Source of the DNA: CAKAHY01 sp963522175
GTDB taxonomy: Bacteria > Bacillota > Clostridia > Lachnospirales > Lachnospiraceae
Length of the DNA: 64,000 nucleotides
Assembly (NCBI GenBank): GCA_963522175.1
Contig: CAUQXC010000009.1
Location: 1 to 64,000 of the forward strand
Reading direction: 5' to 3'
In this document: positions 8,127 to 16,025 of the stretch, piece by piece
Position numbering within the stretch: position 1 is the stretch's first letter
Layout: each line of letters begins with the position of its first letter
The notes under the pieces: generated by a model
The model's database searches: none
What the model saw: only the letters and a program-made list of their open reading frames with translations
Told to the model about the DNA's origin: nothing
Position numbers and translations under genes: made by a program

Positions 8127-8169
8127 AAGGTCGATTATTTGTTAAAAATCAAGAAAAGTTATTAGAAGA

Positions 8170-8892
8170 ATGAAAAATAATATTGAAATAATAGATATAC
8201 ATGCTCATATTATTTATGGAGCCGATGATGGACCTAAAACACCTGAAGAAAGCTTACAAATGTTAAGAAAAGCCTACTCTGAAGGGATACGAAGTATTAT
8301 AGCAACGCCTCATTCCTATGTTAAGCTGAGCTTTGAAGAGATGAACTTCAGACTTGAGCATTTGAGAGGCAAACTCAAAGAAGAGCAGCTTGATATGGAA
8401 CTCTTTTTGGGACAGGAGATTTATTATTCAAGCGATATAAGATCCGAACTTCAAAAGGGCAATTTTTTAGCGCTTAATTTCAGTAAATATATATTGCTCG
8501 AGTTTGGTAGCGGTGTCGGTTTTTCAGAGATTGTAAAAGCTGTAAGAGACATTGTATATGCCGGCTATAGCCCTATTTTGGCGCATGTTGAAAGGTATTT
8601 TTGTCTCAGGAAGGAAGGTGCTTTAAAAGAGCTGGTTTCTTATGGTGCATATCTGCAGATGAATTATTCCTGCATTTTGGGCGGGCTTTTCAATTCGGAT
8701 GCAAGGTGGTGTAAAAAACAGATTGTGAGTAAGAGAATACACTTTCTATCTACGGACATGCATAATACTACTACCAGAGACCCGAGTATAAAAAAGAGTC
8801 TTAAATGGTTGGAAAAAGTTTTGGATGAAGAGTACTTTGTCAGTCTGGTACGGGATAATGCAAAAAAAGTACTTGAAAACTCTATGTTATGA
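8170..8892 (+). CDS. CpsB/YwqE-type tyrosine-protein phosphatase (PHP domain)
   Basis: This 240-residue PHP-domain enzyme is the metal-dependent tyrosine phosphatase of Gram-positive capsule loci. It has the HAH metal motif (residues 11-13) followed by ADDGPKT, then ATPHSYVKL, LGQEIYY and LAHVERY, with a final STDMHN. It removes phosphate from the tyrosine-rich tail of the CpsD kinase encoded at 9666 and so sets chain length and output. Translation starts at 8170 behind a modest AGAAG. A terminator-like hairpin separates it from cpsC, which is unusual inside such an operon. Confidence 0.9.
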   Translation: MKNNIEIIDIHAHIIYGADDGPKTPEESLQMLRKAYSEGIRSIIATPHSYVKLSFEEMNFRLEHLRGKLKEEQLDMELFLGQEIYYSSDIRSELQKGNFLALNFSKYILLEFGSGVGFSEIVKAVRDIVYAGYSPILAHVERYFCLRKEGALKELVSYGAYLQMNYSCILGGLFNSDARWCKKQIVSKRIHFLSTDMHNTTTRDPSIKKSLKWLEKVLDEEYFVSLVRDNAKKVLENSML

Positions 8893-8902
8893 CAAGTTTC
8901 GT

Positions 8903-8930
8903 GAGGAAGGCAAGCTACCTTCCTCTTTTT
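8903..8930 (+). terminator. terminator-like hairpin between cpsB and cpsC
   Basis: GAGGAAGG (8903-8910) and CCTTCCTC (8918-8925) form a perfect 8-bp stem with a 7-base loop and are followed by TTTTTG. It lies 10 bases after cpsB and 31 bases before cpsC. I see no strong promoter behind it, so transcription of cpsC onward probably has to read through. Confidence 0.8.
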
Positions 8931-8961
8931 GATATATTATAAAAAATTCAGGAGTGGCAAA

Positions 8962-9645
8962 ATGGAAAAATTTAATGAAGAAATGGAAATTGATTTGCTT
9001 GAGTTATTTTTTATGCTGAAGCGAAGGTTTTGGTTGTTGGTATTAAGTGCGGTTGTGGGTGGAGTCCTGTATGGAGTTTATACTCAATTTTTTATAGCGC
9101 CTAAATACTCATCCACAGCTATGTTGTATATATTGTCAAAGGAAACAACACTTACATCTTTGGCGGATTTGCAGGTCGGAAGCCAGCTTACAAAGGATTA
9201 CAAGGTACTTGTTGTCAGTAAGCCCGTTTTACAGGAGGTTATAGACAAGCTGGATTTAAAAACGGAATACAAGGATTTAAAAGCGAAGGTAAGCATAAGT
9301 AACCCGGCGGATACAAGAATCTTAACCATAACCGTATTGGACAAGGATGCGACAAGGGCAAAGGATACGGTAAATGAAATCGCTTTATCGGCATCCAACT
9401 ATATAGCTGAAATTATGGAGATGGTACCTCCGAAAATAATAGAAAAAGGAGAAACGGCACTTCAAAAAACAAGTCCCAGTCTCACTAAAAATACAGCTAT
9501 AGGAGCACTTTCCGGTATATTGCTTATTTGTGTGATTACGGGAATACAATTATTTATGAAGGATACTATAGACAGTGAGGAAGATGCACAGAAGTATTTG
9601 GGGTTGTCCGTTTTGGCGGTTATTCCCAAGGATAATATAGAATAG
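8962..9645 (+). CDS. CpsC/Wzz-type chain-length determinant
   Basis: This membrane protein of 227 residues is the activator subunit of a Gram-positive BY-kinase. Its layout is a short cytoplasmic N-terminus with EEMEIDLLELFFMLKRR, a first membrane helix (about residues 20-42), an extracellular loop, a proline-containing VPPKIIEKGE before the second helix (about 180-203), and a cytoplasmic tail that switches on CpsD. The ATG at 8962 has AGGAG at the right distance; the frame is open from 8929, but that overlaps the hairpin. Its partner kinase gene starts 20 bases downstream. Confidence 0.9.
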   Translation: MEKFNEEMEIDLLELFFMLKRRFWLLVLSAVVGGVLYGVYTQFFIAPKYSSTAMLYILSKETTLTSLADLQVGSQLTKDYKVLVVSKPVLQEVIDKLDLKTEYKDLKAKVSISNPADTRILTITVLDKDATRAKDTVNEIALSASNYIAEIMEMVPPKIIEKGETALQKTSPSLTKNTAIGALSGILLICVITGIQLFMKDTIDSEEDAQKYLGLSVLAVIPKDNIE

Positions 9646-9665
9646 ATTTATAGGAGTAACTTTAA

Positions 9666-10352
9666 ATGTACGAAAATAAAATAAATATAAAACTGAACGT
9701 GAAGGAAAAGGTATTATACCGTTTTGAAGAAACAATAAAAATTTTAAGAACCAATATTCAGTTTTCAGGAAAGAACATAAAAAAAATACTTTTTACGAGC
9801 TCGGTTTCGGGTGAAGGGAAGTCGTCTATAAGCTTCAGACTTGCACTTTCTTTGGCAAGTATAGGAAAAAAGGTAGTATATATAGATGCCGATTTAAGAA
9901 AGTCGGTGCTTACGACAAGGTACAGAATTGAAGGCAGCGCTTATGGACTAAGTCAGTTTTTAAGCGGTCAGACCGGTAATGAGGAGATTATATATAAAAC
10001 CAATATAGAAAATCTTGATATTGTATTTGCGGGACCGTACTCTCCAAATCCGACAGAACTTCTGGAAGAAGGCGAGTTTGAGAGATTCATAAAAGAGAAT
10101 GAAAAGGACTATGATTATATGATATTTGATACGCCTCCGTTAATCAGTGTTATAGATGCGGCAATAGTGGCAAAAAGCTGCGATGCGGCAATTATTGTCG
10201 TGCAAAGCTCGGCAACTTCATATAAATTGGTTCAAAAGGTAAAACAGCAGTTGGAGAAGACAGGTTGTAAAATTTTGGGCTTGGTCCTCAATAAATCGGA
10301 CAGAAAACAAAGCTCGTATTACGGCAAGTATGATGAGTATGAAAAATATTAA
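9666..10352 (+). CDS. CpsD/YwqD-type tyrosine kinase
   Basis: This 228-residue cytoplasmic BY-kinase has Walker A SGEGKSS (Lys52), Walker A' VVYIDADLR and Walker B YMIFDTPP. Its tyrosine-rich tail, SSYYGKYDEYEKY, has five Tyr that are autophosphorylation sites in this family. It works with the CpsC-type protein encoded upstream and is dephosphorylated by the CpsB-type enzyme. The ATG at 9666 follows TAGGAGTAA. The last 23 bases overlap the start of the LCP gene, so translation of the two is probably coupled. Confidence 0.92.
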   Translation: MYENKINIKLNVKEKVLYRFEETIKILRTNIQFSGKNIKKILFTSSVSGEGKSSISFRLALSLASIGKKVVYIDADLRKSVLTTRYRIEGSAYGLSQFLSGQTGNEEIIYKTNIENLDIVFAGPYSPNPTELLEEGEFERFIKENEKDYDYMIFDTPPLISVIDAAIVAKSCDAAIIVVQSSATSYKLVQKVKQQLEKTGCKILGLVLNKSDRKQSSYYGKYDEYEKY

Positions 10353-11352
10353 TAAAATTTTACTATATATTATATTGTTTTTATCAATTATTTTTGCTAC
10401 AGTCATTTCTAAGATATACTTGAAGCCAAGCGAAAATGTAAAGGAAGAATCTTCCGAGTACAAAACGGATGAGGAAAACATGCTTTACAGCGATGTAATA
10501 GAGTACAAAGGTAAGCAGTATATAAGGAACACCCATGTTAAAGCAATACTTTTTTTGGGAGTTGATAACGACATACCGATGAGTTACGTTCAGGATGCCG
10601 GATACGGCGGACAGGCGGACAGCATAATGCTTTTTGCACATGATAAGGCAAGAAACTCCATAAAGCTTCTTATGATACCGAGAGACACGATGACGGACAT
10701 TATTATGACCGATATGAGCGGTAACGAGATAGGAAGCAATAAGCAGCACATTACTATGGCATACAGTTTCGGAGAAGGCTCGTATTTAAGCTGTGAATAC
10801 ACAAAAAAAGCGGTAAGCGATATGCTTGACGGACTTTCTATAGACAAGTATGTGGCTGCGAAGACGAAGCTTATAGACCTGCTTACGGACAGACTAGGAG
10901 GCATAGAGGTTAAAATACCTTATTCCGGCATGGAAACAATTAATGATAATTGGATTTTCGGAGAAAGGGTGGAACTTAAAGGAGAGGATGCCAAACGTTT
11001 TTTACGGTACAGAGATACAAATGAAAGCTTCAGCGCCGTAAAAAGAATGAATGCTCATAGGGAGTATATTTTGGCTTTTCAAGATAAGTTCAAGTCCGAA
11101 TTCAGGAAGGATAATTCCCTTATCGATAAAATGTTTAAGGATACGGATGACTATATATGTACAGATATGCAAAGAGAGGAAATAAATGAGCTTATGAGAG
11201 ATTTGGCTCAGAATGAAAGCCTGCTTGATGAAAACATTTACAGTTTACCGGGAGAATCGGTAACAACAAACTTGTATGATGAGTTCCATTACGACAGGGA
11301 TAAGACCAAGGAACTAATCTTAGATATGTTTTACAGGGAAAAAATAAATTAA
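10330..11352 (+). CDS. LytR-CpsA-Psr (LCP) family glycopolymer transferase
   Basis: LCP proteins move finished polysaccharide or teichoic-acid chains from undecaprenyl carriers onto peptidoglycan outside the cell. This 340-residue protein has one N-terminal membrane helix (about residues 8-26) and then the LCP domain: LFLGVDNDIP, ADSIMLFAHD and KLLMIPRDTM with the conserved Arg-Asp, followed by ITMAYSFGEG and later RFLRYRDTNE. It starts inside cpsD; ATGs at 10330, 10333 and 10339 are all possible. It implies that at least part of the product of this locus is wall-anchored. Confidence 0.88.
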   Translation: MMSMKNINKILLYIILFLSIIFATVISKIYLKPSENVKEESSEYKTDEENMLYSDVIEYKGKQYIRNTHVKAILFLGVDNDIPMSYVQDAGYGGQADSIMLFAHDKARNSIKLLMIPRDTMTDIIMTDMSGNEIGSNKQHITMAYSFGEGSYLSCEYTKKAVSDMLDGLSIDKYVAAKTKLIDLLTDRLGGIEVKIPYSGMETINDNWIFGERVELKGEDAKRFLRYRDTNESFSAVKRMNAHREYILAFQDKFKSEFRKDNSLIDKMFKDTDDYICTDMQREEINELMRDLAQNESLLDENIYSLPGESVTTNLYDEFHYDRDKTKELILDMFYREKIN

Positions 11353-11370
11353 TATAAGGAGTATAAGGTT

Positions 11371-11970
11371 ATGAGAAGAAAATTGGGAACGGCTGTGTTG
11401 GCTTTTGCCGTGAGCTTGATGTTTTCCGTTAACGGCTTTGCCGCTCCGAGTATAAGCGGCGGTTCCGGAGGCGGTAGTTACAGTGGCGGCAGCCGTGTCA
11501 GGATTATAAGAAGTTCAAAAGGAAGTACAACTAATGTTACTCAGTTGAATCCGCCGGGCATAGTGCCGAGATCACTGGACGGAAGTATAAAAACTGAAAT
11601 TGTATCCGGAGATGCGGCCATAGCCGGATTACCGAAAGAGGTAGTTGATAAGATTAACGGCATAAATGAAGGTAAGGATTTAAAGACACTTTTCGGTAGA
11701 GAAGATTTGGCAGGGTATACGGCTTTGAATAAAACAAGCGCCATAGTCAGCAGAGATTCAAAAACAATGGCGGTCAAGGATACAAAAAGTGTCAATATTT
11801 TAAATGTTCCCAATTTCGTAGAGGGCTTAAAAAAACCGATAATTTTATTTTATAATAATGCGACCGGTAGGTGGGAGATACTGGAGATAAGCGCTATTGA
11901 TGCGGCAAAAAAGGAAGTAACTGTAACAATCCCGGGTTCGGGAACCTTTATAATAGCATACTTAAAATAG
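11371..11970 (+). CDS. secreted protein of unknown function
   Basis: I do not recognise this 199-residue protein. It has a clear signal peptide: MRRK, a hydrophobic core, and a likely cleavage after GFA at about residue 24. A Gly/Ser-rich stretch (residues 27-43) follows, then a mixed charged region. The C-terminal part has a repeated-strand look (PIILFYNNATGRWEILEI, then VTVTIPGSGTFIIAYLK), suggesting a small beta-domain. AAGGAG precedes its ATG by 9 bases. It sits 18 bases after the LCP gene and before the biosynthetic genes, so a role in surface-polysaccharide export or anchoring is a guess from position only. Confidence 0.7.
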   Translation: MRRKLGTAVLAFAVSLMFSVNGFAAPSISGGSGGGSYSGGSRVRIIRSSKGSTTNVTQLNPPGIVPRSLDGSIKTEIVSGDAAIAGLPKEVVDKINGINEGKDLKTLFGREDLAGYTALNKTSAIVSRDSKTMAVKDTKSVNILNVPNFVEGLKKPIILFYNNATGRWEILEISAIDAAKKEVTVTIPGSGTFIIAYLK

Positions 11971-12018
11971 TTTAGCTTAAGTTTACATAGTTTTAATGGG
12001 CTGAGGTTGATATCATGC

Positions 12019-12060
12019 TGCAGGAAAGCCTGCATACTTATGTGAAGTGCGGGCTTTTTT
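12019..12060 (+). terminator. terminator with overlapping alternative hairpin (possible attenuator)
   Basis: AAGCCTGCA (12026-12034) pairs with TGCGGGCTT (12048-12056) with one G-U pair and is followed by a T-run, forming a terminator. The same CCTGCA (12029-12034) can instead pair with TGCAGG (12019-12024) around AAAG. The two hairpins exclude each other. They lie 33 bases before the start of the dehydratase gene. Confidence 0.65.
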
Positions 12061-12092
12061 GATTGTGCTCTAAGTTAATGCGGAGTAGAAAA

Positions 12093-14078
12093 ATGGGTTT
12101 TGAGATAAGAAACGGTGTTTTCAGAAGAATAGATATATATTTGTTTTTTTATGATACATGTGCAGTTAATTTTGCATTTTTTATGGCTTTATGGTTACGC
12201 TTTGATTTACATTTTTCCGCTATACGGGAAGTGTATTTGGATTCTTTTGTAAAATTTGCACCTTTATATACACTTTTTTGTATTATTGTATTTATATATT
12301 TTCGTCTGTACAGCAGCCTTTGGAAGTTTGCGGGAATAAACGAGCTTAATAAGATAAGTATTGCGACTGCCGTGACAGGTCTGTTTCATATTATTGTGAT
12401 AACGGTGTTTATATACAGAATGCCTATATCATATTATATAATCGGTGTGGTGCTTCAGTTTATATTGATAGTAGGTGTACGATTTATACACAGGTATGTG
12501 CTCTTACAAATAAAAATAAAAAGCGGAAAGCCGGAGTATGAGAACAGAGCAATGGTAATAGGAGCGGGTTTTGCGGGTCAGGTTATATTGAGGGAGCTTA
12601 AGCAGAGCGACAAACTCGGTTTTATACCTTGTTGCATAATAGATGATGACAAATCCACATGGGGACGTTTCATGGAAGATGTTCCTATTGTCGGTGGAAG
12701 AAGTTATATACAAAATGCTGTGAAAAAGTATGAGATAAGTCATATATTTTTTGCTATTCCGACCTCAAGTCCCAAGGATAGAAAAGAGATTCTGAATATA
12801 TGCAAGGATACGGGCTGTAATTTAAAAATTCTGCCGGGAGTATATCAGCTTGCAAACGGAGAAGTTTCTCTCAGCAAGATGAAATCTGTAGATGTGGAAG
12901 ATTTACTTTGCAGAGAGGTTATAAAAGAGAATTTGGAAAGCACCTGTAAGTATATTAAAGGTAAAACAATTTTGGTGACCGGCGGCGGAGGCTCTATAGG
13001 AAGCGAACTTTGCAGACAGATAGCAAGATATCATCCCGGAAAGCTTGTGATTCTTGATATCTATGAAAATAATGCTTACGATATAGAACAGGAATTAAGG
13101 TCTGCTTATAAGGACCTGTCTTTAGACGTCCTAATCGGCTCCGTGAGAGATTTAAAGCGTGTGCTGTCGGTTTTTGAAGAGTATAAGCCGGACATTGTTT
13201 ATCATGCAGCGGCCCATAAGCATGTACCGCTTATGGAAACAAGCCCGAACGAGGCAATTAAAAATAATGTGGTAGGAACCTATAATGTAGCTTATGCCGC
13301 GTTAAAAAATGAAACGGATACCTTCGTCCTTATAAGTACGGATAAGGCTGTAAATCCTACAAATATAATGGGGGCAAGCAAGAGAATATGCGAGATGATC
13401 ATTCAAGGCTTGAATGTTGTAAGTTTACAAAATAAGGTAGAGCTCTTACCGTTTTTATATCTTGACATCAACTGTATGGCAAAAAAAGATTTGCTTGGAG
13501 AAGAGCTTAACAATCTTAGAGATGAAATGCTCTTGTATAAGTTTGAAAAAGAAAGAAAAGTTAAAACCCGCTTTGTGGCGGTGAGATTCGGAAATGTACT
13601 CGGAAGTAACGGTTCGGTTATTCCTTTGTTCAGAAAGCAGATTGAAGCGGGAGGTCCCGTAACCGTGACTCACCCCGATATAATAAGATATTTTATGACC
13701 ATATCGGAGGCGGTGAGTTTGGTGCTTCAGGCGGGGATCTACGCAAAAGGCGGAGAAATCTTTGTCTTGGATATGGGAGAGCCGGTCAAGATAGATACTT
13801 TGGCAAGAAATCTTATAAAGCTGTCAGGAAATATTCCTGATGTAGATATAGCCGTAGAATATGTAGGACTAAGACCGGGTGAAAAGTTGTACGAGGAAAA
13901 GCTTATGGCGGAAGAAGGTCTTGAAAAGACTGATAATGAGCTCATACATATAGGTAAGCCTATACCTTTTGAGATTGAAGATTTTTTTGTTAATCTTGAA
14001 AAGTTGATTGTCGTAGCTTATGACAATGAGAAAGATATAGTGCAAAAAGTAAAAGAAATGGTACCGACATTCGGGTAG
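12093..14078 (+). CDS. membrane-bound nucleotide-sugar 4,6-dehydratase (CapD/WbpM/PglF family)
   Basis: This 661-residue protein begins with four membrane helices (about residues 15-145), then a CoA-binding-like Rossmann domain (VIGAGFAGQVILREL), then an SDR catalytic domain starting VTGGGGSIGSELCRQI. Such enzymes convert UDP-GlcNAc to UDP-4-keto-6-deoxy-GlcNAc, the first step to bacillosamine-type sugars. It has STDKAVNPTN and MGASKR, which carry catalytic residues. Between the MGASKR helix and the strand RFVAVRFGNVLGS there is an extra segment of about 50 residues (roughly residues 440-491) not usual for the family. The ATG at 12093 with CGGAG is preferred over upstream TTG or ATG codons. 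Confidence 0.9.
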   Translation: MGFEIRNGVFRRIDIYLFFYDTCAVNFAFFMALWLRFDLHFSAIREVYLDSFVKFAPLYTLFCIIVFIYFRLYSSLWKFAGINELNKISIATAVTGLFHIIVITVFIYRMPISYYIIGVVLQFILIVGVRFIHRYVLLQIKIKSGKPEYENRAMVIGAGFAGQVILRELKQSDKLGFIPCCIIDDDKSTWGRFMEDVPIVGGRSYIQNAVKKYEISHIFFAIPTSSPKDRKEILNICKDTGCNLKILPGVYQLANGEVSLSKMKSVDVEDLLCREVIKENLESTCKYIKGKTILVTGGGGSIGSELCRQIARYHPGKLVILDIYENNAYDIEQELRSAYKDLSLDVLIGSVRDLKRVLSVFEEYKPDIVYHAAAHKHVPLMETSPNEAIKNNVVGTYNVAYAALKNETDTFVLISTDKAVNPTNIMGASKRICEMIIQGLNVVSLQNKVELLPFLYLDINCMAKKDLLGEELNNLRDEMLLYKFEKERKVKTRFVAVRFGNVLGSNGSVIPLFRKQIEAGGPVTVTHPDIIRYFMTISEAVSLVLQAGIYAKGGEIFVLDMGEPVKIDTLARNLIKLSGNIPDVDIAVEYVGLRPGEKLYEEKLMAEEGLEKTDNELIHIGKPIPFEIEDFFVNLEKLIVVAYDNEKDIVQKVKEMVPTFG

Positions 14079-14087
14079 GAGAGAAAA

Positions 14088-15371
14088 ATGTTCAGAAAAG
14101 ACGACAGATTTAAAAAATTTGATTCCAAAGTATGGCTCAGCAGTCCTACCATGCACGGCACGGAAATCGATTATGTGAAAGAAGCCTATGATACCAACTG
14201 GATGTCAACAGTGGGGAAAAATATTGATGAGCTTGAAAGACTGACCTGTGAATATATAGGTTGCAAACATGCAGCCGCATTGTCCGCGGGAACGGCATCC
14301 CTACATCTCTCAATGAAGCTTGCGGGTATTGAGGCTTACGGGTTTCCCAAGGTGGGACACGGCGCCTTGGAAGGGAAAAAAGTATTTTGTTCGGATATGA
14401 CCTTTGATGCAACGGTTAATCCCGTAGTATATGAAGGAGGAGAGCCCGTATTTATTGATACGGAGTACGATACATGGAATATGGATCCGAAGGCTCTTGA
14501 GAAGGCTTTCGAAATTTATCCGGATACAAAGGTGGTGGTGCTTGCGCATCTTTACGGAACACCCGCTAAAATGGATGAGATAAATTCTATTGTTAAAAAA
14601 TATAATGCGATTTTGGTTGAAGATGCCGCGGAGTCTTTGGGGGCTACATATAAAGGGATACAAACAGGCAGCTTCGGTAAATACAACACAATTTCTTTTA
14701 ACGGAAACAAGATTATAACAGGAAGTGCCGGAGGTTGCTTTTTAAGTGATGATGAAGAAGCGGTTAAAAAAGTAAAAAAATGGTCTACACAGGCAAGAGA
14801 AAATGCACCTTGGTACCAGCATGAAGAGCTGGGGTACAATTATCGAATGAGTAATGTGGTAGCAGGTATTGTCAGAGGGCAGTTTCCGTATTTGGATGAG
14901 CATATTTCACAAAAAAGATCCATATATGAGAGATATGAAGAGGGATTAAAAGGTCTTCCGATTGTTATGAACCCTTTTGACAGAGAAAATTCAAGCCCCA
15001 ATTATTGGCTTTCCTGCCTCACAGTAAATGAAGCCGCCATGTGTAAGCAAGTTAGAGGCGAGCAGGATGTATGTTATATAAAAGAGGCGGGTAAAAGCTG
15101 CCCTACAGAAATATTGGAGGCTCTTTCATTTATAAATGCGGAAGGGCGTCCTATATGGAAGCCCATGCATGCACAACCTATTTATCGTTTGAATCCTTTT
15201 GTCGTCAGGGACGGAAATGGAAGGGCAAGAACGAATGCCTATATTTCGGGCAGTGTCGCGGATGTGGGAATGGATATTTTCAACAGAGGTTTATGCCTGC
15301 CTAGTGATAATAAAATGACAGTACAGCAACAGGATAGAATTATTGAAGTAATAAGAAGTTGTTTTGAGTAG
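14088..15371 (+). CDS. DegT/DnrJ/EryC1 aminotransferase (PglE-like)
   Basis: This 427-residue PLP enzyme has the family layout: AALSAGTASLHL near the N-terminus, VEDAAESLGATYKG for the cofactor aspartate, and Schiff-base Lys208 in SFNGNKIITG. These enzymes put an amino group at C4 of UDP-4-keto-6-deoxy-GlcNAc, the product of the preceding dehydratase. It starts 10 bases after that gene behind AGGAGAG. The third enzyme of the bacillosamine route, a PglD-type acetyltransferase, is not obvious nearby. The active form is expected to be a cytoplasmic dimer. Confidence 0.9.
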   Translation: MFRKDDRFKKFDSKVWLSSPTMHGTEIDYVKEAYDTNWMSTVGKNIDELERLTCEYIGCKHAAALSAGTASLHLSMKLAGIEAYGFPKVGHGALEGKKVFCSDMTFDATVNPVVYEGGEPVFIDTEYDTWNMDPKALEKAFEIYPDTKVVVLAHLYGTPAKMDEINSIVKKYNAILVEDAAESLGATYKGIQTGSFGKYNTISFNGNKIITGSAGGCFLSDDEEAVKKVKKWSTQARENAPWYQHEELGYNYRMSNVVAGIVRGQFPYLDEHISQKRSIYERYEEGLKGLPIVMNPFDRENSSPNYWLSCLTVNEAAMCKQVRGEQDVCYIKEAGKSCPTEILEALSFINAEGRPIWKPMHAQPIYRLNPFVVRDGNGRARTNAYISGSVADVGMDIFNRGLCLPSDNKMTVQQQDRIIEVIRSCFE

Positions 15372-15388
15372 GAGAGTGAGTAATATAG

Positions 15389-16021
15389 ATGTATAAAGAC
15401 TTTTTAAAACGAGTAATTGATGTTGTTTTCAGTTTATGTGCACTTATTATTTTATCTCCCCTCATATTGCTTTTAACAATTTTTGGAAGTATTTTTATGG
15501 GTGGCAATCCTTTCTTTTTTCAGTACAGACCCGGCAAGGATGAAAAGCTGTTTAAGCTTGTTAAATTCAGAACTATGGATAATCGAAAGGATAAGAACGG
15601 AAATCTTTTATCCGATAAAATAAGGTTGAATAAATACGGTTCTTTTTTACGTTCTACAAGTTTAGATGAATTACCGGAAATTTTTAATATTTTAAAAGGA
15701 GATATGTCTATCATCGGTCCAAGACCCTTGTTACCGCGTGATGTGGAACATATGAGTAAAGAACAGCATCGTAGGCATAATGTACGTCCGGGATTAACAG
15801 GTTTGGCTCAGTGCAGCGGCAGAAACTCTTTGAACTGGGATGAAAAACTGAGAATAGATATTGAATATGTAGACAATATAAGCTTTTTGACGGATTGTAA
15901 AATCTTTTGTAAAACGATAGTAAAGGTTCTTAAAAGAGAAAATATAGCTTTTGAGGAAGGAACCGATATGGATCTTAAAGACTGGAACGAGCTTAAAAAT
16001 AAGAATAAAATCAGGGGGTGA
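15389..16021 (+). CDS. PglC-like phosphoglycosyl transferase (initiating sugar transferase)
   Basis: This 210-residue protein is a monotopic phosphoglycosyl transferase. It has one N-terminal hydrophobic segment (about residues 10-36), then the conserved FQYRPGKDEKLF, LVKFRTM, and the catalytic Asp-Glu pair in STSLDELPE, followed by MSIIGPRPLLP and RPGLTG. It moves a sugar-phosphate from a UDP-sugar to undecaprenyl phosphate, starting the repeat unit at the inner face of the membrane. With the two upstream genes it suggests that the first sugar is a 4-amino-4,6-dideoxy-GlcNAc derivative. The short form, without the extra N-terminal membrane helices of WbaP/WcaJ, fits PglC. Confidence 0.9.
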   Translation: MYKDFLKRVIDVVFSLCALIILSPLILLLTIFGSIFMGGNPFFFQYRPGKDEKLFKLVKFRTMDNRKDKNGNLLSDKIRLNKYGSFLRSTSLDELPEIFNILKGDMSIIGPRPLLPRDVEHMSKEQHRRHNVRPGLTGLAQCSGRNSLNWDEKLRIDIEYVDNISFLTDCKIFCKTIVKVLKRENIAFEEGTDMDLKDWNELKNKNKIRG

Positions 16022-16025
16022 AAAT

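Noticed and set aside
12063..12092. A longer N-terminus of the dehydratase from TTG 12063
   Set aside because: The TTG overlaps the terminator's T-run and lacks a ribosome site; ATG 12093 has CGGAG at the right distance.
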